A stretch of DNA of 7,766 nucleotides from an uncultured cyanobacterium (lineage in GTDB: Bacteria > Cyanobacteriota > Cyanobacteriia > PCC-6307 > Cyanobiaceae), in the NCBI GenBank assembly GCA_903921295.1, contig CAIXOZ010000014.1, positions 1 through 7,766 of the forward strand, in the 5' to 3' direction. Shown here piece by piece: positions 1-6,378 of the stretch. The notes below the pieces were generated by a model, which had not been told where the DNA came from, searched no databases, and saw nothing but the letters and a program-made list of their open reading frames with translations. How positions within the stretch are numbered: position 1 is the stretch's first letter; every line of letters begins with the position of its first letter. Both the position numbers and the translations under genes were made by a program.

Positions 1-1078
1 AGATGCCCTGGCTCTGGCTGTAACCGAGACCGCCGGAGAGAGAGCCGGTGGACTGTTCAACGATGCCGAGCACGATCACCACAGTGCCTGGATCACCTGG
101 CACGGGCTTGAGCGTGACTTTGACGTCTCCGAAGAGACCCGTGCCGTAGAGACGCTTGATATCTTCCTCGAGCGTGCGGCGGTTGAAGGTGCTGCCGGGC
201 TTGATCGAGATTTCCCGGGTGATCACCCAGGGCTGGGTCTTGCCGCGGATCGGGCGGTCCTTGTCGTCGGTGGCCGACCCCTCCTTGTTGAGGAACTGCA
301 CTTCGACCGCCTGCACGGTGCCTTCCCGCACCAGCAGCTGCACGTCGCCATTGGGGCTGACACGGCTCGGTCCACTGATGCGGGCCAGGGAATAGCCCTG
401 ATCGGCATACCACTTCTGCAGCTCCTGCATCCGACCCTGGAGGGTGGAGAGATTGAGCGTGCGGCCGAAATCGGAGGCGAAGGTCTCCTGGATCACGGAA
501 GCCGGGATCCTGGCCCCAGCCGGATCCATCGCCACGGTCGCCAGCACCGGGTTGGGAGCCACCGTGACAACCAGCTGCACGCCAAGGGGGCTGTCCACCG
601 GACGGATGTTCACATCCGAAAACCAACCGGTGGCGTAGATCGCCGAAAGATCCGACTGAAGTTCCGTGCGGGTGACGCGCGTCCCGGGTCGGGTGGTCAT
701 GGCGTTGTAGACCGCCAGCTCCAGCCTGGCCTTTTCGGGATGGCCATCCAGTCCCTGGACCGCCACCTCACTGATCAGCACCTTGGGCTCAGCCGGAGTG
801 ACGGCAGCCGGGGTGGTGGCAGGCGCTGCCTGCTGAGGGGCGGCGTCAGCGGGGGTGGAGGCAGTGGGAGCCCCACCGGAGGGAGTGGTCGCCGGGGCCT
901 TGCCCGGAGAAGCCGTCGAGGGTGAGGCGCTGGGGGGACTGGCGGCTCCGCCCGGCTGCTGAGCCAGGGCCGGAGCGGCAGCGAGCACCAGGGAGGCCAG
1001 CAACGGTGCCGAGCCCGCGAGCAGCCGGGCCTGCAGTCCCGAGATCTGAGGGGCAATTCCGTCGCGGTTGGCAGCCAT
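1..1078 (-). CDS. bamA: Omp85/BamA-family outer membrane assembly protein, N-terminal part (C-terminus beyond the left edge)
   Basis: The 359 visible residues form the periplasmic half of an Omp85 protein, the outer-membrane pore that folds and inserts beta-barrel proteins (BamA in proteobacteria, relative of chloroplast Toc75). In order: a signal peptide with hydrophobic core at about 19-37 and a likely cleavage after ALA at 37-39; a Pro/Ala/Ser/Thr-rich linker at 41-98; three POTRA-like units at about 100-175, 178-252 and 255-342; then the first strand of the barrel, rich in Gly and Ser, from about 344. POTRA 1 and 3 both show the family pattern of a late 'Y-x-T-G-hydrophobic-F-x-D-V' segment (YATGWFSDV at 148-156, YGTGLFGDV at 311-319). 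Three POTRAs is the usual cyanobacterial number. An in-frame ATG also exists 12 nt upstream (position 1090); neither start has a clear Shine-Dalgarno sequence. The gene lies 44 bp (or 32 bp) after the purC stop on the same strand, so it is probably co-transcribed. The barrel is out of the window and was not seen. Confidence 0.93.
   Translation of the reverse strand, partial: MAANRDGIAPQISGLQARLLAGSAPLLASLVLAAAPALAQQPGGAASPPSASPSTASPGKAPATTPSGGAPTASTPADAAPQQAAPATTPAAVTPAEPKVLISEVAVQGLDGHPEKARLELAVYNAMTTRPGTRVTRTELQSDLSAIYATGWFSDVNIRPVDSPLGVQLVVTVAPNPVLATVAMDPAGARIPASVIQETFASDFGRTLNLSTLQGRMQELQKWYADQGYSLARISGPSRVSPNGDVQLLVREGTVQAVEVQFLNKEGSATDDKDRPIRGKTQPWVITREISIKPGSTFNRRTLEEDIKRLYGTGLFGDVKVTLKPVPGDPGTVVIVLGIVEQSTGSLSGGLGYSQSQGI
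785..958 (-). other. Pro/Ala/Ser/Thr-rich low-complexity linker within bamA
   Basis: This part of the bamA frame encodes residues 41-98, made almost entirely of Ala, Pro, Ser, Thr, Gly and Gln, between the signal peptide and POTRA 1. The hexapeptide APATTP occurs twice (61-66 and 85-90) with different codons, so it is not a fresh duplication. The segment is expected to be unstructured. Such spacers could reach through the peptidoglycan or keep the POTRA domains away from the membrane, but that is inference. Confidence 0.8.
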
Positions 1079-1122
1079 GGGGGAATGCATCAGCGCGGAC
1101 GTGCCGCAAATTTCCGCTGACC

Positions 1123-1878
1123 TTACCCGTAGATCCGTGGTTGCGGGCACCCCCCTTGGACCCGTTTGTGGACCTCCCCGTAGGACTCGACAACTTGGCC
1201 GAGATCCTGTCGGAATCGATCCTTGTCGAGAATGCGTGCTGTGGGGTCGGTGGTGCGCTGATCCCAGAGCCGACAGGTATCCGGGCTGATTTCATCAGCC
1301 ACCACAAGAGAACCATCCGCGGTGAAGCCCAGTTCGATCTTGAAATCGACCAGATCCAGGTCGATCGAAGCGAACAGCTCCTTGAGGGAGAGATTCACCT
1401 GATGGGCCAGGGTCTCCAGCTGCTGCCGCTGCTCGGCAGTCACCAGCTGCAGTCGATCCAGCCGGGCATCGGTGAGCAGGGGATCTCCGAAGGCGTCATC
1501 CTTGTAATAGAGATCGAGCAGGGGGGGATCGATCAACGTTCCGGCCGCGATCGGCATCTGCTTGCACAGGGAGCCGGCAGCCCTGTTGCGGATCACCACC
1601 TCCAGCGGAATCACCCGCACCGGCCGCACCGCCATCCAGTTGGGCTCGATCAGTCCCAGGTAGTGGGTGGGGACCCCCTGCCGTTCCAGATGCTCGAACA
1701 ACAGGGCTGAGATCTGACAGTTGAGTGTTCCCTTGCCCTCCAACTGGGCCTTCTTGAGGGCATTGAAGGCCGTGGCGTCGTCCTTGAACTCCACCGCCAC
1801 GACATCAGCGGTGGAGGTCTGGAAGACGCGCTTGGCCTTGCCCTCATACAGCAACGAACCAAGGGAAACGGCGGTCAT
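1123..1878 (-). CDS. purC: Phosphoribosylaminoimidazole-succinocarboxamide synthase (SAICAR synthetase)
   Basis: PurC joins aspartate to CAIR with ATP to give SAICAR in cytosolic de novo purine synthesis. The 251-residue product matches the usual length of the single-domain bacterial enzyme, about 240. Visible family motifs: the N-terminal nucleotide-binding YEGKAKRVF at 11-19; KDDATAFN at 32-39; the first SAICAR synthetase signature, IPLEVVIRNRAAGS, at 90-103; KDDAFGDPLL at 126-135; the second signature, LVDFKIELG, at 176-184; and the acidic active-site segment DEISPDTCRLWD at 195-206, followed by LDKDRFRQDLG. The ATG at 1878 overlaps the TGA of the upstream gene as ATGA. There is no clear Shine-Dalgarno sequence before it, so translation is probably coupled to the upstream gene. 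The TAA stop is followed closely by bamA. Nothing is truncated and no catalytic motif is missing. Confidence 0.98.
   Translation of the reverse strand: MTAVSLGSLLYEGKAKRVFQTSTADVVAVEFKDDATAFNALKKAQLEGKGTLNCQISALLFEHLERQGVPTHYLGLIEPNWMAVRPVRVIPLEVVIRNRAAGSLCKQMPIAAGTLIDPPLLDLYYKDDAFGDPLLTDARLDRLQLVTAEQRQQLETLAHQVNLSLKELFASIDLDLVDFKIELGFTADGSLVVADEISPDTCRLWDQRTTDPTARILDKDRFRQDLGQVVESYGEVHKRVQGGCPQPRIYG
1875..1878 (-). other. ATGA stop/start overlap joining the unknown gene to purC
   Basis: On the minus strand the codons CTG CCA TGA end the upstream protein. The ATG of purC shares its last two bases with that stop. An ATGA overlap with no recognisable ribosome binding site before purC points to translational coupling within one transcript. 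Confidence 0.8.
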
Positions 1879-2849
1879 GGCAGCGTCAGACGGGGAGTGG
1901 GAACCACCGCATGGCCCCCTGGAGAGGCCGGGGAGCGGAGGTGCTGCTCGAGGGCCTCGGCCCGGGAGCGCTGCAGAGGATCATGACGCCGCAGGCGCCA
2001 TTCCCCATAGGCATCATCGAGCCGCTGACTGAGTCGGATCCGACGCTGCACGGCCCTGGCAGGGTCCTCACCGGCCTGCAGATGCAGCCGGACCTGATCG
2101 TCGAGAAGATCACTGGCCAGGCCCCAGGCCCGGATCGCGGCAGCCTCTTCCAGGGCCCGTTCCAGCCAGCGATCCCGCTCCGCCAGGCTCAGGCCGGTTC
2201 CAAGCAGCACACCACGCCGCAGACGACGAACCTGACGTTCACCGGTCTGTCGGGATGCCAGCAGCAGGGCCGCGGCCTGCTGCGGACGGCCAAGCGCCTC
2301 GAGATGATCGGCCAGCTGATCGAGAGCCGCCCGCTGACGCCTGGCGCTGGCGGTCGGGCCCGTGCCGATCGGCAGGGAGACAAGCTCCAGATCCTGCTGC
2401 TCGAGCGCAGCCAGACGGAGGAGGGCCTGGGCAGCACGTTCATGCTCCAGGGCGGCGGCGGCGGCCCGCCACTGCTGTAACAACCACTGACGACGCTCCA
2501 GACCAGGGGCCGGGCCGTAGCGATCGAGCACGGCCAGCGCTGCCGTGGGGGCCTGACAGGTGAGCAAAGCCTCCGACAGAAGCAGCACCTGCTCCAGGCC
2601 TGTGGGCGAGACGGAGAGCTCCAGCAGGCGAGCGCGGAGTCGGCGCATCGTGGGGACACTGCCGCTGGCGCGGGCGCTCTGACAGCCAGCCAGCAGAACA
2701 GCGGGATCGGCCGGGAGCGACGTCACCCCAGGAGAGACCTCAGCCAGGGCCGGCGCGCCAAGGACCAGGGCCAGGGTCAGCGGCAGCAGCCGCGGCGACC
2801 GGGCCAGCCTGGTGCGACAACCGGTCAGGCAGTAGAGAAGGAAAGACAC
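1875..2849 (-). CDS. Secreted alpha-helical protein of unknown function, possibly TPR-like
   Basis: I do not recognise the family. With a GTG start at 2849 the product has 324 residues. It begins with a typical signal peptide: Arg-rich n-region at 12-20, hydrophobic LLPLTLALVLGA at 21-32, and a cleavage motif ALA before Glu37, so the mature protein is probably periplasmic or thylakoid-lumenal. The rest is rich in Leu, Ala, Arg, Gln and Glu and reads as consecutive amphipathic helices (about 68-110, 117-152, 168-200, 222-258, 263-305). This recalls TPR or other helical-repeat scaffolds, though no clean TPR consensus was aligned. Two cysteines remain in the mature part (C56, C98), which could form a disulfide. 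The start is uncertain: the frame is open far upstream, antisense to purD. The GTG was chosen because it gives a proper signal peptide and has GGAG 11 nt before it; a TTG at 2873 is the alternative. It is the first gene of the likely purC-bamA operon. The bamA neighbour suggests, but does not show, an envelope role. Confidence 0.75.
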   Translation of the reverse strand: MSFLLYCLTGCRTRLARSPRLLPLTLALVLGAPALAEVSPGVTSLPADPAVLLAGCQSARASGSVPTMRRLRARLLELSVSPTGLEQVLLLSEALLTCQAPTAALAVLDRYGPAPGLERRQWLLQQWRAAAAALEHERAAQALLRLAALEQQDLELVSLPIGTGPTASARRQRAALDQLADHLEALGRPQQAAALLLASRQTGERQVRRLRRGVLLGTGLSLAERDRWLERALEEAAAIRAWGLASDLLDDQVRLHLQAGEDPARAVQRRIRLSQRLDDAYGEWRLRRHDPLQRSRAEALEQHLRSPASPGGHAVVPTPRLTLP

Positions 2850-2945
2850 GGCGTCGGAAGCTCCGGGCCACAACCTAAGGGAGCCGATCGATCCGGGCCC
2901 CTGGGTGCGGGCCTGGAGCGGCAGCGCCGCCCCCCTCTTTCCGCC
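2850..2945. promoter_or_regulatory. Divergent intergenic region between the purC operon and purD
   Basis: This 96-bp gap is the only space between the minus-strand operon (unknown gene, purC, bamA) and the plus-strand purD-nblS pair, so both promoters probably lie in it or in the adjoining coding starts. I see no convincing -35/-10 pair. A weak CTAAGG/CCTTAG stretch near 2875-2880 is the only A/T-leaning part. A 5-bp GC hairpin (GCGGC-AGC-GCCGC) lies near 2919-2931, and GATCGATC near 2886-2893 is a short palindrome. I found no PurR-like palindrome or riboswitch. The call rests on gene orientation rather than on a recognised motif. Confidence 0.4.
2861..2864 (-). promoter_or_regulatory. Candidate Shine-Dalgarno GGAG for the unknown secreted protein
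   Basis: GGAG on the minus strand ends 11 nt before the GTG at 2849. The spacing is slightly longer than ideal, but it supports this start over the upstream TTG at 2873. Most other genes in the window lack a clear Shine-Dalgarno sequence, so the support is modest. Confidence 0.35.
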
Positions 2946-4268
2946 ATGGTCAGCCCCAGCCTCCGCACCACCGCCGATCCCCTGCCGCCGGTGCGCCATG
3001 TGCTGGTGGTCGGTGGCGGTGGGCGGGAGAACGCGCTGGCCTGGGCCCTGGCCCGTTGCCCTGACACCGAGAAGGTGCTGGTGGCTCCCGGCAATGGTGG
3101 GACGGCAGGCCTGCCTGGCTGCACGGTGCTGGCGATCGGCGAACAGGACCATCAGCGCCTGCTTGCGGCCTGCCAGGAGGAGGCCATTGATCTGGTGGTC
3201 ATCGGGCCAGAGGCGCCTCTGGCCGCCGGACTGGCCGACCACCTGCGCGCCCATGGGATCGCCGTCTTCGGCCCCGGTGGCGACGGCGCCCAGCTCGAAG
3301 CCAGCAAGCAATGGGCCAAGGCCCTGATGGTGGAGGCCGGGATCCCCACCGCCGGCCACTGGTCGGTCTCCAGCCTCGAGGAGGCCCTGGCGGTGCTTGA
3401 AGAGCAGCAGCAGCCTCTGGTGGTCAAAGCGGATGGACTCGCCGCCGGCAAGGGCGTGACCGTGCCCGACACGGTCGAGGACTGCCGGCGGGCGATCGAG
3501 GAGATGTTCTCGGGCCGGTTCGGCGATGCCGGCAGCGCCGTGGTGCTCGAGGAGCGCACCAGCGGACCGGAAGTGTCGGTGTTCGCCCTCAGCGACGGCG
3601 AACGGCTGGTGTTGCTGCCCACCGCCCAGGACCACAAACGGATCGGCGAGGGCGACGTCGGGCCGAACACCGGAGGCATGGGGGCCTATGCACCGGCACC
3701 GTTGCTGGATGCCGATGGCCTGGCCGACGTGCGCCGCACGATCCTCGAACCGACCCTGGCGGCCCTGCAGGGACGGGGCATCAACTACCGCGGCGTGATC
3801 TACGCAGGGCTGATGCTCACGCCGAAGGGGCCGAGTGTGATCGAATTCAACTGCCGGTTCGGAGATCCGGAATGCGAAACCCTGATGCCGCTGCTGGGCC
3901 CGGAACTGGCCCAGGTGCTCCTGGCCTGCGCGCTCGGCCGCCTCGATCAGGCGCCTGAGCTGTCGATTGCCAACCGCTGCAGCGCCTGTGTGATCGTGGC
4001 CGCCGCCGGCTACCCGGGCGAGATCCGTCGGGGCGATCCGATCAGCGTGACCCTGGAGGCCAATGCCGAGCAGCAGCTCTTTCATGCCGGAACCCGCCTG
4101 GACACCGACGGCCAGTGCCTGAGCTCCGGCGGCCGGGTGCTGGCGATGGTGGCCCAGGGCGATGACTTCGATCAGGCCTTCGCGCGCGCCTACGGCGGCC
4201 TTGAGCACGTGCACTTCGAGGGGATGACCTATCGACGTGACATCGGCCATCAGGTGCGGCGCTCCTAG
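2946..4268 (+). CDS. purD: Phosphoribosylamine-glycine ligase (GAR synthetase)
   Basis: PurD joins glycine to 5-phosphoribosylamine with ATP to give GAR, the second step of de novo purine synthesis, in the cytosol. The 440 residues fit the family (about 420-430) plus a short N-terminal extension. Order: N-domain beginning VRHVLVVGGGGREN at 16-29; PGNGGTAG at 48-55; IGPEAPLAAGLAD at 86-98; ATP-grasp domain with VVKADGLAAGKGV at 159-171 and the QDHKRIGEGDVGPNTGGMGAY stretch from 228, including Lys231 and the GPNTGGMGAY loop; then the metal/ATP signature FNCRFGDPE at 301-309; and a C-terminal domain ending at 440. The first 16 residues look non-conserved, and a GTG at Val17 is a possible shorter start. 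No Shine-Dalgarno sequence is obvious before the ATG. The TAG stop lies 42 bp before nblS on the same strand, so the two may share a transcript. No motif is missing. Confidence 0.98.
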   Translation: MVSPSLRTTADPLPPVRHVLVVGGGGRENALAWALARCPDTEKVLVAPGNGGTAGLPGCTVLAIGEQDHQRLLAACQEEAIDLVVIGPEAPLAAGLADHLRAHGIAVFGPGGDGAQLEASKQWAKALMVEAGIPTAGHWSVSSLEEALAVLEEQQQPLVVKADGLAAGKGVTVPDTVEDCRRAIEEMFSGRFGDAGSAVVLEERTSGPEVSVFALSDGERLVLLPTAQDHKRIGEGDVGPNTGGMGAYAPAPLLDADGLADVRRTILEPTLAALQGRGINYRGVIYAGLMLTPKGPSVIEFNCRFGDPECETLMPLLGPELAQVLLACALGRLDQAPELSIANRCSACVIVAAAGYPGEIRRGDPISVTLEANAEQQLFHAGTRLDTDGQCLSSGGRVLAMVAQGDDFDQAFARAYGGLEHVHFEGMTYRRDIGHQVRRS

Positions 4269-4310
4269 GGTGCCGGCGTTCCAGACCCCGCGCAGTCGCC
4301 AGCCGTCGCC

Positions 4311-6335
4311 GTGACTTCAGCCCCCCCGATCGAGGCTCCGCCCGGCCAGGGCCGCCCCTGGCGCCAGAGGCTGGCGCGCTGGTGGGCGGAATTCAGCCTC
4401 CAGACCAAACTGCTGGCGGTGGCCACCCTGGTGGTGAGCCTGATGATGACGGGCATCACCTTCTTCGCCCTGAACGGCATCCAGATGGATGCCCGCATGG
4501 GGGATACCCGCTTCGCCCGCGACCTCGGTCTTTTGCTCGCCGCCAATGTCACCCCACTGGTGGCGGAAGGCCACGACCGGGAGCTGGCGGAGGTGGCCGA
4601 GCGGTTCTGGCGCTCCAGCCGCAGCCTGCGTTACATCTTTTTTGCCGATCCCGACGGGGTGATCTATCTGGGGATCCCGATCGGGGGACGTTCCGGATCC
4701 AGCGAACTGCTGCTGAGCCGGCGCCTGGAACTGCCTGCAGATCTGCAAGGGCGTCCTCAGAACCCCCTGATCCGCCAGCACCTGACGCCTGACGGCCAGG
4801 TCACCGATGTCTTCGTCCCGATGGTGAGCGAAGGGCGCTACCTCGGCGTCCTCGCCCTCGGCGTCAACCCCAATGAGGCCCTGGTGGCCAGCGCGGCCCT
4901 CACCCGCGAGGTGACAGTGGCGGTGTTCATTTCGATCTGGGTTCTGGTGATTCTCGGGGCCGTGTTCAATGCCCTGACAATCACCCGTCCGGTGAAGGAA
5001 CTGCTTCGGGGCGTGCGCTCGATCGCAGGTGGCGACTTCAAAGCGAGAATTTCCCTGCCGGTGGGCGGGGAACTGGGCGAACTGCTGAATGGCTTCAACG
5101 ACATGGCCTCGCAGCTCGACGCCTACAACGACGCCAATATCGAAGAACTGACGGCCGCCCAGGTGAAGCAGCAATCCCTGATCGCCACCATGGCTGATGG
5201 AGCGGTGCTGCTCGATGCCAACGGCAGGATCGTGCTGGTCAACCCAACCGCCCGGCGACTGTTCCGTTGGGAGGGCCGCAAACTTGAGGGCAGTGCCCTG
5301 ACAGAAGAACTTCCCGACGACCTGGCGGTCGAGGTGCAGCAATGCCTCGATTCTCTGCTGGAAGCCGAAAAGGACAGCACCGATGTGCGCTGCCGTATCG
5401 GTGAACCGGCCCGGACGCTACGCATTGTTCTGCAATCGGTGCGGGATGCCAGCGGCGAAACCCTGAAGGGCATTGCGATGACGGTGCAGGATCTCACCAG
5501 GGAAGTGGAGCTGAATGCGGCCCAGAGTCGCTTCATCAGCAATGTGTCCCATGAACTGCGCACACCGCTTTTCAACATCAAAAGCTATGTTGAAACACTG
5601 CATGATCTCGGCGATCAGCTCACGGAAGAGGAGAAACAGGAATTCCTGGCGATCGCCAATGCCGAAACGGATCGACTGACCCGACTGGTCAACGATGTGC
5701 TCGATCTTTCGCGTCTTGAATCGGATCGGATCTGGACCTTTGAGCCCCTTGAACTGGGTCCGGCGATGGAGCAGACCCTGCGCAATTACCGGCTGAATGC
5801 CGAAGACAAGGGTGTCTCGCTGCGGCTCGATGCCGACGAGCACCTCCCGAGGATTCGCGGCAACTACGACCTGCTGCTTCAGGTGTTCGACAACCTGGTG
5901 GGCAACGCCTTGAAATTCACAGGACAGGATGGCGGCATCCTGCTCCGCGCCTATCCCTGGCCCGACCTCTGCCGGATCGAACCGAGCACCGCTCCCAATG
6001 GAAACCCCTCCTGCGACCTGACCTCGCCGCTGCCGCGGCTGCGGGTGGAGATCATCGACACCGGCTGTGGCATCGGCCGTGAAGATCAGGAACGGATCTT
6101 CGAACGCTTCTATCGCGTCGAGAATGCCGTACACACGGAGGTGGGCACGGGTCTCGGCCTGTCGATCGTGCGCGGCATCCTCGAGAAGCACGGCACCCAG
6201 GTCCGGATGGCCAGTGAACCCGGCATCGGCACCACGTTCTGGTTTGATCTGCCGTTGGAGGACGCCGATGCCGATGAGCTGAGGCTTCAGAGTGAACGAC
6301 AGCAGATTTCAGAGATGTCTGCTGAGCTGGTCTGA
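4311..6335 (+). CDS. nblS: NblS/Hik33 (DspA)-type membrane sensor histidine kinase
   Basis: This 674-residue kinase has the full architecture of cyanobacterial NblS: TM1 at about 34-54; an extracytoplasmic sensor loop at 55-200; TM2 at about 201-225; HAMP at 226-275; a PAS domain at about 288-392; HisKA with the phospho-acceptor His414 in SHELRTPLFNIKSYVETL; and HATPase with N-box residues N528 and N532, G1 box DTGCGIG at 583-589, F-box FERFYRVEN at 597-605, and G2 box GTGLGLSIV at 612-620. The FYRVENxVHT segment and the closing TTFWFDLPLE are hallmarks I associate with NblS/Hik33. Known role of the family: in the membrane it senses high light and nutrient stress and signals to RpaB (and SrrA), controlling hli, psbA and nblA genes. 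An insert of about 25 residues (550-575) separates the N and G1 boxes. The start is GTG at 4311, without a clear Shine-Dalgarno sequence. It follows purD and converges on kaiC. Hik33 orthology is very likely but was judged by eye. Confidence 0.93.
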   Translation: MTSAPPIEAPPGQGRPWRQRLARWWAEFSLQTKLLAVATLVVSLMMTGITFFALNGIQMDARMGDTRFARDLGLLLAANVTPLVAEGHDRELAEVAERFWRSSRSLRYIFFADPDGVIYLGIPIGGRSGSSELLLSRRLELPADLQGRPQNPLIRQHLTPDGQVTDVFVPMVSEGRYLGVLALGVNPNEALVASAALTREVTVAVFISIWVLVILGAVFNALTITRPVKELLRGVRSIAGGDFKARISLPVGGELGELLNGFNDMASQLDAYNDANIEELTAAQVKQQSLIATMADGAVLLDANGRIVLVNPTARRLFRWEGRKLEGSALTEELPDDLAVEVQQCLDSLLEAEKDSTDVRCRIGEPARTLRIVLQSVRDASGETLKGIAMTVQDLTREVELNAAQSRFISNVSHELRTPLFNIKSYVETLHDLGDQLTEEEKQEFLAIANAETDRLTRLVNDVLDLSRLESDRIWTFEPLELGPAMEQTLRNYRLNAEDKGVSLRLDADEHLPRIRGNYDLLLQVFDNLVGNALKFTGQDGGILLRAYPWPDLCRIEPSTAPNGNPSCDLTSPLPRLRVEIIDTGCGIGREDQERIFERFYRVENAVHTEVGTGLGLSIVRGILEKHGTQVRMASEPGIGTTFWFDLPLEDADADELRLQSERQQISEMSAELV

Positions 6336-6341
6336 CAACGG

Positions 6342-6362
6342 CAGGCCTGAGGTTCAGGCCTG
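6342..6362. terminator. Perfect 9-bp inverted repeat, candidate two-way terminator between nblS and kaiC
   Basis: CAGGCCTGA, loop GGT, TCAGGCCTG: a perfect 9-bp stem with a 3-nt loop, starting 6 nt after the nblS stop and ending 16 nt before the kaiC stop. It fills the only gap between the two convergent genes, so it could end transcription from both sides. There is no T-tract on either side, as in many cyanobacterial terminators, so the function is inferred from symmetry and place. Confidence 0.55.
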
Positions 6363-6378
6363 ATCAGCTCCGGGCTGT

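Noticed and set aside
922..1710. Plus-strand open frame of 262 codons opposite purC and the bamA start.
   Set aside because: Shadow of purC; its codons mirror conserved PurC motifs and it has no recognisable domain.
2819..2830. Lipobox-like LTGC near the start of the unknown secreted protein.
   Set aside because: Only about seven residues precede it, without a positively charged n-region; a better signal peptide with an ALA cleavage site follows directly.
2850..4250. Minus-strand frame open without a stop from 4250 down into the unknown gene, antisense to purD (a 791-codon frame in total).
   Set aside because: The part opposite purD is Gly/His/Gln/Arg-rich with no domain, typical of a GC-rich shadow frame. 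Only the last 324 codons carry a signal peptide and a plausible protein.
4630..4637. GTTACATC, like half of an RpaB HLR1 site, inside nblS.
   Set aside because: It is a single half-site in the middle of coding sequence with no partner repeat at the right spacing.
5649..5656. HIP1 octamer GCGATCGC inside nblS.
   Set aside because: A single copy in 7.8 kb is close to chance at this GC content, so it says nothing about lineage or function.
4317..6191. Long minus-strand open frames (341 and 257 codons) opposite nblS.
   Set aside because: Compositionally odd His/Gln/Arg-rich translations in the mirror frame of a well-supported kinase gene; no start signal or motif.
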